Below are positions 1 to 12,700 of a stretch of DNA of 64,000 nt, piece after piece. The position numbers were made by a program, and so were the translations under genes. The DNA is from Strigops habroptila. Lineage: Eukaryota; Chordata; Aves; Psittaciformes; Psittacidae. A model generated the notes under the pieces. The model made no database searches. It saw nothing but the letters and a program-made list of their open reading frames with translations, and had not been told where the DNA came from. How positions within the stretch are numbered: position 1 is the stretch's first letter; each line of letters opens with the position of its first letter. The stretch spans positions 51,174,744-51,238,743 of the forward strand of contig NC_044279.2 of the NCBI RefSeq assembly GCF_004027225.2, written 5' to 3'.

Positions 1-585
1 GTAACTTGAATGGACAGTGTGTTGGTCTGACTGGTCTCGTGGTCTGTTAAAAAGCTGTGGACTTTTGTGTAGGTGTAAAACACAAACGTCATCTGTTTTG
101 GCCAGGCTTGATAGCGCCTGGAATGTAAAATGTCTTTTTAGAAAGTGATTTAGTTCATTATTTACACAACTTAAATACCTGTGGGATAAAGCAAATAATT
201 CTGAATGAGGTGTGTGTAGGTCTGGATACTTGAAGCTGATGATGGAGGTTTTCGTTCTGTGTTTTTTTTCTTTCCTCCCCCTTCCCCAAATGGGCAAGTT
301 TGGACTGCAGCGTTGGCAGAGCAGCTGTCTGTTCAGTGAACAGAATTCCCCCAGTTTTGTCTCTCCCCTCCCTACCCCAGTAATTCTTTTTTTAAGTCGT
401 CATCATCATTTAAAATCTGAGAAATAATATCCAGATAAATCTATTCTTATGGATTTTCTGGCACAAGGATTCCTTTCCCCAGTACTTACAATTTTTAGAA
501 ACACTTTCTTCATAACTTGAACTCTTCTTTTTTTTTTTTTTTTTCTTTTTTTTTTTCTTTTTTTTTTACTCTTGCCTTTTTCCAG
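1..585 (+). other. CNOT4 intron, 3' end
   Basis: Non-coding sequence leading to the first visible CNOT4 exon. It ends in an unusually long T-rich tract (about 522-567, broken by single C residues) followed by TTTTTCCAG. A 147-aa open frame on the minus strand (406-849) is low-complexity antisense to this tract and to the exon. Confidence 0.85.
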
Positions 586-741
586 ACCCAACAGTAATAA
601 CAAAGATGCCTGGCCATCATTACAGAGTTCAAGTAAATCAGCCAACGGTTTAACAATGGAACACAGGAAAACGCCTCCTATATTAGAAAATGGCACAGAC
701 CCAGAACACATGACTCCAGATGGTGCAGACTCAGATTTCGG
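586..741 (+). CDS. CNOT4: CNOT4 coding exon A (156 bp)
   Basis: The exon starts after TTTTTCCAG and ends at GATTTCGG|GTAATT. It enters with two bases of a codon supplied upstream and leaves in phase 2. It encodes the Ser/Asn-rich stretch beginning NSNNKDAWPSLQ and ending GADSDFG, a well conserved part of the CNOT4 linker after the RRM. Confidence 0.95.
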
Positions 742-3700
742 GTAATTGTGCTGCCTTTTATACTTCAGATAGCTTGCTTTCTCTCTCACTGATTGGTGTG
801 GAGGGAATGATTCTCCAGTCTCTCTCTCTGGTTGGAGAACTGGATTCAAATCCTGATCAGGTCATAACAAGTTGGGCTTACCCTAGCCCATGTCAAAAAG
901 ACTGATTGGCAGATTGTGCAGGAGAACCCTTACAGGAAGTTAGTAAGGGGTGGTACAGGTAAGGGCTATGGGGAACTGAATAACTGGGGGATCAACAGCT
1001 TATATCGCGTCATGGTCCCAGCCAAATCTAAGCCCTTAATTTCTGTGCAGAAGTTTCCACAAAAGTAACATGCTAGTTGCTATACATCAGGAGGCTTGTT
1101 ACTTGGAAAAGCTTCAACAGAAGGAAGCTAAATGTTAGGGCTGAGGTCTGTCATCTCTTTACAGAGGTGTGTTGCAGAAACACAACTGCAGAGAAAAAGG
1201 TTCCCTGATTATTACTCTGTAACAGGAGCAATAGGGCAGTAGATTCATCTAAGGCTTTTGTGCAGAAGTAATTCACCTGCTTGCAATAACTTCCTTATTG
1301 CTAACCAACATTTTTTCCTCTTTGGTACCCTCCTTGAATGGAACTGGTGTCCTCTTCCATCATAACCATCACTTGTAGTTCCCATGATAGTCTGTAGTCA
1401 TGCTGTTCGTTTATATATTTTTATGGGCCCCCTTAGGTAATAGCGATTGGGCTCATTCATAGGTGGGATGGGAAAATAACAAGGTAAACCCTAATACTTC
1501 AAGTAGTGGGTGTTACCAATTAAGTAGCTGATGTTTGTTTTAAATCAATATTGAACTAATGCATAAACACTGAGTACTGTTCAAAATGATATCTTCTTGT
1601 TAGGCTTAATAGCTGCCCCATTGAGGTGTGGTCAGAGACCCTATAGCTGCATCTCAGTAGTAGCATGCAGCTTCCTTATCTTTAGTGAAAAGAATGTACT
1701 AAATTTAAGTAAAGTTTTTGTAGCTGATAGATAATGAATCGTGTTCATTCCCGAGGGGTGGAGGCCTGTCTTACAATTAAAGGCTCCTTGGTCAGATTTG
1801 ACTATAGTAAACATTTTCAGCACTTAGATTGTCATCGAAAGTTGTCTTACACATAGCTTTTTAAACTGCAGCATTGTGACTTCCTATCAGCAGCTTTGGG
1901 AAAAGAATTTGGCTGGAATATCAGCTCGGCAATCAGAATGATTGTGTAGTGAAGAGTCTACAGGAAACGTTTATGTTATAGGTATTCAGAAATTACTAAC
2001 CCAGGGCAGTTTGTTCCAAGTGGAAGAACTGTGTTCATGCTGCTCGACCATTCAGTAGACAGTATTTCTAAATCGTCACTGGAGTAATGTTTGTTTACAA
2101 GTACATTCCTCTGATTTTTTTTTTTTTTTTTTATAATCGTAAATACTTCAGCTTCAGTTATCTCTTTTCATACACCGAGTCAAACAGTGTTCTTTTGCAC
2201 AAAAATGGTTTTTATTGACAGATTACTCTTACACAGTTTCTTTAGAATGGAGAAGAATTAATTCTGCTGGGTTTGACTCTAGTTATCCTGGGGTGGAGAG
2301 AACAAATACGGAGAGAAGCAACCTTAACGAATTTTTGACCTTGATACGTGGCTCTATACATATTTGAACCTTGCAGCATCGAGGGGTGTTTGAAAACAAG
2401 GTTTAGCTAGAATCTGAAGTCTGCACCCAGTTAAAATAATTACTCTCTGTATAATTTGTGCTGACATATCATGCCTGTAATTTGACTTGTATTACATTCT
2501 GGCTTCTAAATGGAACTGAAATTCATGTTCTTCTGGTCCTCGTTGGTAGGACTGGTGTTTTGGGCTGTGCAGCCTGATGCTTGTGCATCTTTTCTTATGG
2601 GTAGATAAAAATGAAAGTACCCTGAAGTTGTAAAGCAGAGATTTTAATCTGAACCTGGAACTAATACTTTTCATATAAATACCACAAGTGTGGTATTTAG
2701 CATAATCAAGGCAACTCACAGATGCCTGTCAAAATCTTGAATCCTGAGATGTGCCATTTCAGCCAAGTCATGTTAATTTCCAGTTAATAGCTTTCTGAGG
2801 TGGTTTTCTGCTGTATCTTGTTTTTTATCCTCTTTAAGTTTGTTGGGAGTTTTTGATGCTAATATCTTTCCTGCATTTTTCCCCCTTTGTCATCTCAAAA
2901 CTCTGTTTTCTTAACTTGGAACTAATTTCTGCTGGTTAAAGCTCAAAGGCTGGTGGGAAGATTACCTTGCCATCAGAACTAAATAGTTAATTTAATCATC
3001 TCTCCCCAGATTTATTTAAACTTGTATGGGAACTGACAACTTAAGTATTTGGAAAACAAATTTGTTCTCAAGTTTCTTTCCCATAGTAGCATAAATGGAA
3101 CTGAATACTATGGAATAGTGCCATAGTACCAGAGTTTTGGTTTTTTGAATGGCGTAGAGGTACCATGAGCATGTTTAAAACCTTCCTTTTGTTCCTTAAC
3201 AGGACAGTCAACAAGCAGAGTGGAGAGTGGTGGGAAGAAGTATGACAGTATATGGCAAATGATTGAAATGTTTATGATTTAAAAAAAAAAGGTCTCATAA
3301 ATAAGTGGGCATTTTTCTTTCTTTATTCCTCCTTTTTAATTTCACTTTGTTTCAAGGCTTTTCTACCACTATAAAAGCAAATGTCGATTTTAACGTTAAA
3401 TACTTGAATGTCTTACTGTCTCTTTTCCCTTCCTACTTTTGCAGCCCTATCGACAAACCTTCAGATTCACTCAGTATAGGAAATGGTGACAGCTCCCAAC
3501 AGGTAAGACATTAAGATAAATGCTGTGAAAGTAAGGATTGAGTTTGAGGCCTTGGTGCAACTTGTAGGTGGAAAAGCCAGTACTTTCTGAAGTGTATCAT
3601 AATTTTAAACAAAAGTAAAAAATACTACTGCTAAGTTGATTTTTATGTTTGATCATGTACTGAGTTATAGATTAACCTAATCGCAGTCAAGAGCTTTGAG

Positions 3701-6700
3701 GAAATTTTTCAACTGTATTAGTGAAGAATATTTTATATGTAAACACTCAAGTCCTAATTGTTTCTCTTCTCTCTTGCCTGTAGATAACAAATAGTGACAC
3801 GCCTTCACCACCTCCTGGTTTGACAAAACCCAATCCAGTCATACCCATCAGTTCATCTAATCACAGTGCGCGGTCCCCTTTTGAAGGGGCTGTAACAGAA
3901 TCACAGTCACTCTTCTCTGACAACTTTCGACACCCTAACCCTATCCCTAGTGGGCTTCCTCCATTCCCCAGCTCTCCACAGACTTCAAATGACTGGCCCA
4001 CAGCACCAGAACCACAGAGCCTCTTCACATCAGGTTTGTACACAGGTTACATGGCTGGGTATTCCTTCCTTTTGCAACTGATGTATAAAACTATGTAGAA
4101 CCAAAAACTCTAGGACTTGCTCCATACTGGTTTTTTCACCTTCATGAATGATTAAAATTTGTCTCTTAACTACAAATGAATTGCACTGGCGTAAGGGTTA
4201 CTTCTAAAAGAAACTTCGCAGAGTTTTCCAGCTCCATGGCTAAATTATCAGAATGCTTATTTTAATTTCTTTTAGCCATGTGCCTATCTAAATAATAGGA
4301 TGTGACATGTATGCTTAATGTTTAACATTACAGGGTTTTATTGAGAGTGAGGAAAATGTGATGTCATATATGTTGGTTTAATAATCTGTTATAATCTGTA
4401 ATTCTAACATCAGAAGCTATTCAGTAGAATTCAGAATTTTCTTTAGTATCCTGCATAGTTGTCTGAAGGTGCCTAATCTTTCTCTTTCTGAAGTGAGATT
4501 ATATACATTCAGAAAATACAAAAATATGATTAATTACATCAACTGAAGGGTAGTTTCCTATGAAATATCACTTCATATGAGTGAAAGATAGCTTTAGTTG
4601 TATTTATATACAACTATATACAAATTTATATAGTCTTGGTATTTAAGTGCTCAAATTATAAATTCTGAGGGAATTGTTAGAAAATTAAATGGAGCAATGT
4701 TAGTAATAAATAGAATGTACATCAGTAATAAACGAATGTAAGTGATACTTTAGGACACGGTTGGTTTACTTAGTGATTAGTCTTCTCTTAATGTTTATCT
4801 GACTTCTGGATGTTGTAATCCTGTTTATAAACAATATTTATTACCAAGGAATTTAGTTGCTGCTAAGGTAATATACACACCAATTTTATGAGGATTAAGT
4901 AGCAGTGAGAGAGAATTTCCAGCTAGTAGAGATTTTGCTTGTTTCATAATTAACATAAAATGTATGGCTGCTGTTTAAATAAGAATACAAAGGACAAGTT
5001 TTTGTCTGTCTAGAAAGTCTATTTATTGTCATGAGGTTTAGAGTGAAAATAGAAGCATAGCTTGCTTTTCTGAGAGCATACTGAGCTTAATTTGAACTAC
5101 TTGAGGCAGCAGACCAGATTCCCTACCACCAGAGGGAGTTAAATGTGAGTGATAATACTTTGTATTCATCAGCTTGCACTGCCACAGTTTTGAGGAAAAA
5201 TACTGTGAAAGTAGACCCAGCCTTCACTGAACCTGAATAAGAAACTTAAACAGTATAATGAAATAAAGTAGTAATTGAAAATGCAGGGAAATTCTGGTAA
5301 CCCTTTATTGCAACACTGCCTCAAAATATTTAACAATATCTTGTAATGCAGTTCCTTGCTTCTGTTTTGTCAATTCTTGTCTGCTCAAGAATTTGACTTG
5401 GTTTTCACTGGGAGACAGTAGGGGGGGGTTGGGTGGGTTTTGTTGTTTTTTCTTAACCACTGCTTAGAGGTTACCCCTTTGAGAGGGAGCATCTCCTCAC
5501 CTTTCTTGCAGAGCAGAGTTGAAGCACTGCATTAATACTGAAAGCAAAATATTGAACTCAATAACTACCTTATTTAAACTTCACTTGGTCACGTTTCCAT
5601 TAAGTAACATGTGTATAAAGAACGTTCTAAGCAAGTGTTTGTCTTTTCCTACTTGGTGCTATTACTGAAAATACTTACTGGCTAAGGTTTTTCTGTAGTT
5701 TAGGAACAGAGCAATTCTGCAGTAAAAATACTGTTTTCTAGTTCTACCATTTCATCCTAAGTAAAAATCTGACAGTTTGATGTGAAAATGGCATTCTAAG
5801 CTGATGAATAAGGTGTCTTTGGGGAATATGTAAAGAAGTACTATATAAAGATAACTGGCAACATAGATTCAGATACAGTGAGGCTGAAATTTTTGTATGG
5901 GTAGTTACTAATTCTTGTTCTAAATCCTGTTCTTCTCCTCTCTGACAGAAACTATACCAGTATCCTCCTCCACAGACTGGCAAGCGGCTTTTGGGTTTGG
6001 TTCCTCCAAACAGCAAGAGGACGACTTAGGGTTTGACCCCTTTGACATCACCCGCAAAGCCTTAGCAGACCTGATTGAGAAGGAACTGTCAGTCCAAGAC
6101 CAACCTTCCCTCTCACCCACATCTCTTCAGAACCCTCCCCCACACACTACAACTGCCAAAGGGCCAGGCTCTGGATTTCTGCATCCTGCTGCACCCACAA
6201 ATGCCAACTCTCTCAGTAGCACCTTTCCAGTCATGCCACAGAGGTTCCCACAGTTTCAACAGCATCGAGCAGTTTACAACTCCTTCAGTTTTCCAGGCCA
6301 AGCAGCTCGCTATCCTTGGATGGCCTTCCCACGCAATAGCATCATGCACTTGAACCACACAGCAAATCCCACCTCAAATAGTAATTTCTTGGACTTGAAT
6401 CTCCCACCACAACACAGCACAGGTCTGGGAGGGATCCCTATATCAGGTAGGTGAATCGGGACAGCCATGAATATGACTTAATGCTTTCAGCTTCTTTGAG
6501 ATAGGACAGGAAAAAGGAATAGCCAGCTACAAGTGGTAGAGTGGTATCTCTTGACTGTCATGCTAGGTTTATGAACTGAGGGACGAATATTGTTTTAAAT
6601 AGGCCCTTTCCATTAAAAAAAAAAAAAAGTCTAGATGTTTTAGCCTTGTAATATTGAGCTTTATAAGGAAGGTGGAGTATTGTGTGCCCTCTTAATTTTG

Positions 6701-9700
6701 TGCCAAAGCAGACTGGTATTTTGGTTCTTGCCAGACTGGCTTTCTTTAAGAGTAGGCCCTGGAAGTGTATTCTGACTTCCATGTCGATATGCAGGTGCTG
6801 ACCAGAGTTCTTAAAACTGTGCAAAAAATCTGTAATGATGGTAATTTGTGCCAGATGTCTTGGCTGGGTTGTTCCCTCTTGCGCATAACCAAATGGCTGC
6901 ACAATAAAACACTCAGTGCTGTTCATTTCTGTACTTCAGATGGCCTTAATATTATGCTAATCTTTCCCTGAATGGATGCTTGCAATGTGTGTAAGAGGAT
7001 TCATCCTGATTGTGAGGATTGTGATGCTAGAGGAAAATAAATGTGCAGTCAGGCCAGTTCAGGCTGCCCTGAGTGGATTGATGGCTCTTGTGGCAAACAT
7101 TACAACTTAAAGCTAATTGTAACAATAATTGTCGTGATTAAAAATTCACTTCTGGACTTTGAAGTCCTCCCATGCTTCTGATTTAGCTTGGCCCAAACAG
7201 GTTCTCTTTTCTTAACAGCGGGGGGGGAAATGCATTAAGTGTACAATGAACTGCAAGTAGAAAGTCTCTGCAAGCTCTTGGTAGCCTTGAGATAGAGAAA
7301 ATTGCTGCTTGAGATGTTGCCAGTGTAGTTTTCTTTCAATGGGTTTTGAGAAGTACTAGCTATACTATAAGAAAATGACCTAGAAAAAGTCACTGTGTTC
7401 TTTTGATGCTCTAGTACAAGAGCTAATTTTGGCTGTTGCTTCCCTGTACTTTATCCTCTTTGAAGGCTTGTTGTAGCTACAGTACTGCTGTAGGGTCCTT
7501 AGGCTTATGCATAGTATAAACACTAGGTCCAGACTACAAATGCAAGAAATTCAATATTCTTTTTACTGGCAGTGGCAAAGTTTTTAGGCTAAAATGGCTG
7601 ATATTGGTTACACTGGAGGAAAAGAAAACAAAATTAAAGGAAAACAAATTATTTATGATGTGGAGTCAAAAATGCAACATCCGTAACACTGCAAGTTGTT
7701 GCTCACTTACCCCTAAACTATACAGAACTTCCAAGAACATTGCAAGACGTCAAGTTTCAAATTTCCTACTCAGTTCTAATAAGTGCTAGTTTGAGGGGCC
7801 AGTAACAAGACTATCTTCTGGGCTAGGGGGAGCAGAAAAATCCTTTTGTGTTGAAAAAGATCAACAAAAGATAGTGTTTGTAGTAGAGGTTGACTTCAGG
7901 TTTGCAAAATATACATTAACTGTCAGTTTGAAAGTGAATCTCTGTGTTTGTGGAAGACTCAGATCCTTGGTATGGCTTCCCCCATGTTTTAAGGCAACAG
8001 AGTTGATATTTAAGTATATCCTTTTTGTGTATGCACTGCTAGAACCAATTAATCTCAGAATATTTTTGGCAGATACAGTGCTAAAAACAGAAAATAAACA
8101 TCTGCTGTAGTCTCTATGGAAAGTTCCTTTGAGTTGGTCTTAATCTCTTGTTATAGAAAACATTGCTAGTTGCCTGGCTGAGAATCAGATAGTAGCAGTT
8201 GCTGCAGTGCAAACGCTTCTCAGCTGATCTACATGTCAGCTTGATATATCTTGTCAGAAATCAGTCTCAGTTCTGGCTTTGTTTGCTAGGTTGTGGATTT
8301 GTATTACTTGCATGGTATTTAGTGCCTAGGGTTTTCTTTAGTAATCTAAGTGCTTCAGAAGTACGGCTAATTTCAAAGTCAGGAGATGTTCTCAAACCTT
8401 TGTGTGCTGACTTAAATAGCTTCCAATTTATTGATTATTCTGTCTTTTCAAATCCATATCTAGTGTACAGGTCTCAATTAATTCCTTTTATATTGTTTTT
8501 TAAAGAATAATTCCTGTTCTTTATGCTTGCTTTTAATCTATCAGTAGCGGGTATATAATTACAGAATTGTCCTAGTTTCCTCATTTGATTTACAGATTCA
8601 GCTGTCTGGTGAGGTTGGGGGAGGAAAGTGGTGTACAAGTACAGAGAAATCATGTTGATGGGACTTTATTACACTGATTTATAACGGACTCTAGCTGACC
8701 TGCTAGAAAGGTGGTGCGTATCACAATAGCCGTTTAGCAGTACAGAGAGATTAGCTGTAGTATACCTGAAGCTCTTTTTTGTTAGCTCTTTTGTTGGTCT
8801 GTATTAAGGCATTTCAAAAAATGTCATCAACTTGGCTGTTTCAGATGTAACAGCAAAAGAAACCTAGTGCAGGTGAAACTTCACATTCTGTCTTCTAGCA
8901 GAGACCCTCAATTGCTGTTGAAGTTGCAAGTTTCTTAAGGCCTTTGATCACAATTTTTTCCAGGACTATAAATTCTTAAACCAAGTAATACTGGACCATT
9001 TATTCAAAACAAAACATTAATTTATTCCGTGCATTTTCCTGCTCTACTTGATCAACCCTTTTAAACTTCTCTATTTCATTTATGTGAAATTAAGCAGGCC
9101 TATACACTTCATATGAAGTTAGCATACTATTTTCTAGGCTTTCTAAATCCAATTTTAGTTGATTTCACTAAGTGTATTTGTGGTTTGGAAGCTTGTATGA
9201 AGAAAATTACATCTTTTGAACTGCTGCATCTGCTTTAGGTAGGCATTAATATTCACATGAATTTGAAATGCTCGTGTGACACGCTAAATATAATGTTCTA
9301 AAGCTACCTTTTAGTTGAGAATCAGAGCTGTGCGGTATTCATAACTCCACAGTTCGAGGTAGGGTTGTTTTGTGGTGTGTACTGGATTTAAATGGAGGGA
9401 CACAAGCACTACATACATATTCTTTTTTAATTTTTTTAAGCTCTCATTTAAGAATAATTTTTATGTGGCATTTGGTATCCTATTTCTCAGAGGAGTATTA
9501 AACTCATTCAGCAGTTACCAGTAAAATAACACAATGACACATGATTGACTTCATAATTTTATTATGCATATACTTGAGATGTGTCACATTCATCAGGCAT
9601 ACATTTGTCCCCAACCCATATTTAAATGAACTTTTTGATTGACTGGTTCTCAAACTAGCATTTTGCAAACTATAGCAGATGTTACATGTTCTCATTGTGA

Positions 9701-12700
9701 GGGACAATTTAGGCTTGTTGCTGTTCTCTGGTGTGGGATGGATTAGATGATTTGCTGTGTAATTATAACTGTGCTTTAGGAGAAAAGTTCAGTGACTTCT
9801 TATTCATGGACAGCATGATTGTTGCTAAACGCAGCGTTACCCTAGCTTGTGTGCAAGCTGTCCTAAGAATATAGGACATGCCTATCCTTTATTCTGCAGA
9901 TAGTGCCAAAGGAAAGATCCACTGACAGCAGTATGGGTAGGTATGTGCCTGGATTTTTGTTACTTTAGGATAACAGGAAACTCTTTGTAACTTGATAGCT
10001 AACACGCTATCATCTTTGCTACCCTACTGCCCAATGGTGTGTTCTAAAATAATAGGTATAGTACTGGATCATAGAGTAAAGTAGGTCTCAGATTAACAGT
10101 GTGTTTTGAGACATATGCTTATTAAATTATATACATGCATATTAATAATGGCAAAATAGAAATATATAGTTTTATTTCTTGAGTAAGAACAAATTCACAC
10201 AGTTAAAGGTATTAGGAAAAAACTGGAAATGGTTGGTTTGGCTTTCCCATCAGTTCTATGCAAGGTGAAGTACTTGACAATTTTAAACTCTGGCTGTTAC
10301 TTCATTTATTAATTTCATAAATACCCTGAACATAATTCTAAATGAGAAAAAAAATAAATGTAAGAACTTTGTTCAATAATGAGATAGTTTGAAATTTGAA
10401 CTCTTACAAGAGTAATGTTATACAATATTGTGTGTCTATTCTTCCCACATAAGTCATTGGAACCCCTTGAACCGAAAGAGATCTGCAAGGATTGAGCTCA
10501 ACTTGTGACTCCACACAGGGCAGCCTAAAAATTAAACCATACCTCTCAGAGCATTGTCCAAATGCTTCTTGCACATAAACAGGCAATTTATGTGTATCAA
10601 ACATATATTAGAAATGTAAAAGGAAATAGTCAAATGGACACAGACAGATAGGAAGTACAAAGAATTAAACCCTGTTCAGGCTGGGGAAAGAAAAGTTTTT
10701 TCCATTGTCCCTGAAGATAACCACTCTAAAACCCATCAAGTTGTTTTAGCCATGAAGCCCATTGTTGTGGAGATTGCTGTAAACTTAGTCTCATAGAATG
10801 GGTTGGGTTGGAAAGGACCTTAAGATCATCTAGTTCCAGCCCCCCTGCCATGGGCAGGGACGCCTTCCTCTAGGACATCTCGCTCAAGGCCCTGTCCAAC
10901 CTGACCTTGAACACACTGCCAGGGATGGAGGGAGCATTTACCACTTCTTTGGGCAACCTGTTCCAGTGCCTCGCTAGCCACACAGTTTACTTCTGTGAAC
11001 TGTTCCTGAAACTTCAAAACAGGGGGCTTGAATGTCCGAAGTCTTCATAGTTGAATATAATTGACAAATCAAAATTTTGTTCTCTCGACCTTTTGTTTTG
11101 ATATTGTGGCTTATATCTCTTGAATATGCACAGCCTAATTGATGGAATTATGTCTACCTATTTATAGTCTCAATCTCATCTTTAAGTTTACAATTGTATT
11201 AAGTTTGGGTGCCATCCAACAGTCTTTGTGGTAGTGGTGTTGCATTCCTTATCAAGACTCTTATTAGCATGCACATTTTTTGAGTCTTGCCTGCATTTAG
11301 GTGGTTGTGAAGCAATAGCTGGTAGCAGGGAGGGCAAAGCAATGAAGATTATGTTAAGAAGGTCCAACATCTTACCACTTATTTTAAGTCCTGAGCTCTT
11401 CCATATCTGAACAACTTACGGTGTTGCATCTTGTCCTGCTTTTTAATTTTTGGCCTCTGTGACCCCAGCTATTGAATTTGTCTTGAACATCCAATCTTTT
11501 CTTGCCTAATGCTACCTTTTGGATAACTTTCTAGTAAAAGAAGGGAAGGTCCCTATATGTTGGCTATGATCGTATTGTTTAAAAGACTTTATTCAGACCA
11601 CAGAGAAGGTGGGATATCAGAATTAGTGTTAACATGCTCTGTTCTCAAAACATAACCACGTTTCTATTTGGGGCACACATTTCTTATTTGACCTTTATCT
11701 TTGACTTTGTCTCCTCTCTCTGGGTTGATTCTAAATAGTTGATTCTGTCTCCTGGACAAAGGAAAACATAGCTTGTTTTTCCTAGTCATGGACAAAAAAA
11801 ATTGAATTTGCAGCTGACATTCTTCTGTGGTCTCAGGATAATAACTTGGTATGGGGCTTGGAGAGGGGTTCTCCTTCTTCTACTGTGCCTTTTTAAAAGA
11901 GCCCATGTGGTATGGCTGTTGAATTCAGCATGTTGTAAAACTTAAAATTCTCCAGATGCTGTGTACAAAATGCATTTAATCCCATACTCTAGCAACTGGC
12001 AATGTGACTTAAACAGTATTGCCTCACATCTCTTTATTTAGATGCAGTGGTTGAAAGAGCGTTTTGCTGCACTTTGCCTCTTGACCTAACAATATGTGAA
12101 AGGTTTGACACAGGTTTAAAGTATTGATGGCCTTATTTTAAGAGATGCATTAGTCCATTAACTTTCTGTCCTAATTCTTGTTGGTTGTCTTTGATGTTTG
12201 GCTTTCTGACAGCAGCTGAGCAGAAAGCATGGCAGCTGAATGTCATCTTTTCTGTGCCCTTGGTTAGATATATGGCTTCCCATAGCTGAAGTCTTTTTCT
12301 GATTAGGTATAAGTATTGAAAATACAAAGTCTGGTGAAAATCTTGGCTGATACAACTATTAGTTGTAGGTGCTGTGTGTGGCACCACCAAAGGCTTGTAT
12401 CTTTCCAGTGTGCAGAGCAGCTCCTCTCAGAAGTGGATGTGTTACCCTGATTATCAGGCTCACTCCTCATTTGAAAATAAAGGCCTGAACACTGCTTTGA
12501 AATGGTATGATGAAAAGAACTGTTTGTAAACAACCCTCAGCTGTTCCCAGTATTGCTTTTACTGATCCTTGCATAGACCCTGTGTATCCTGTTTTCCTCA
12601 GCAAAGACGACTGTTCCTGTACAGTTTTTGCCACTGAATATTTTGTTCTTAGCAGTCCTTTCACCCGCTGCATCCCGTTTCTTTCCATGGAGGTTCTTGG

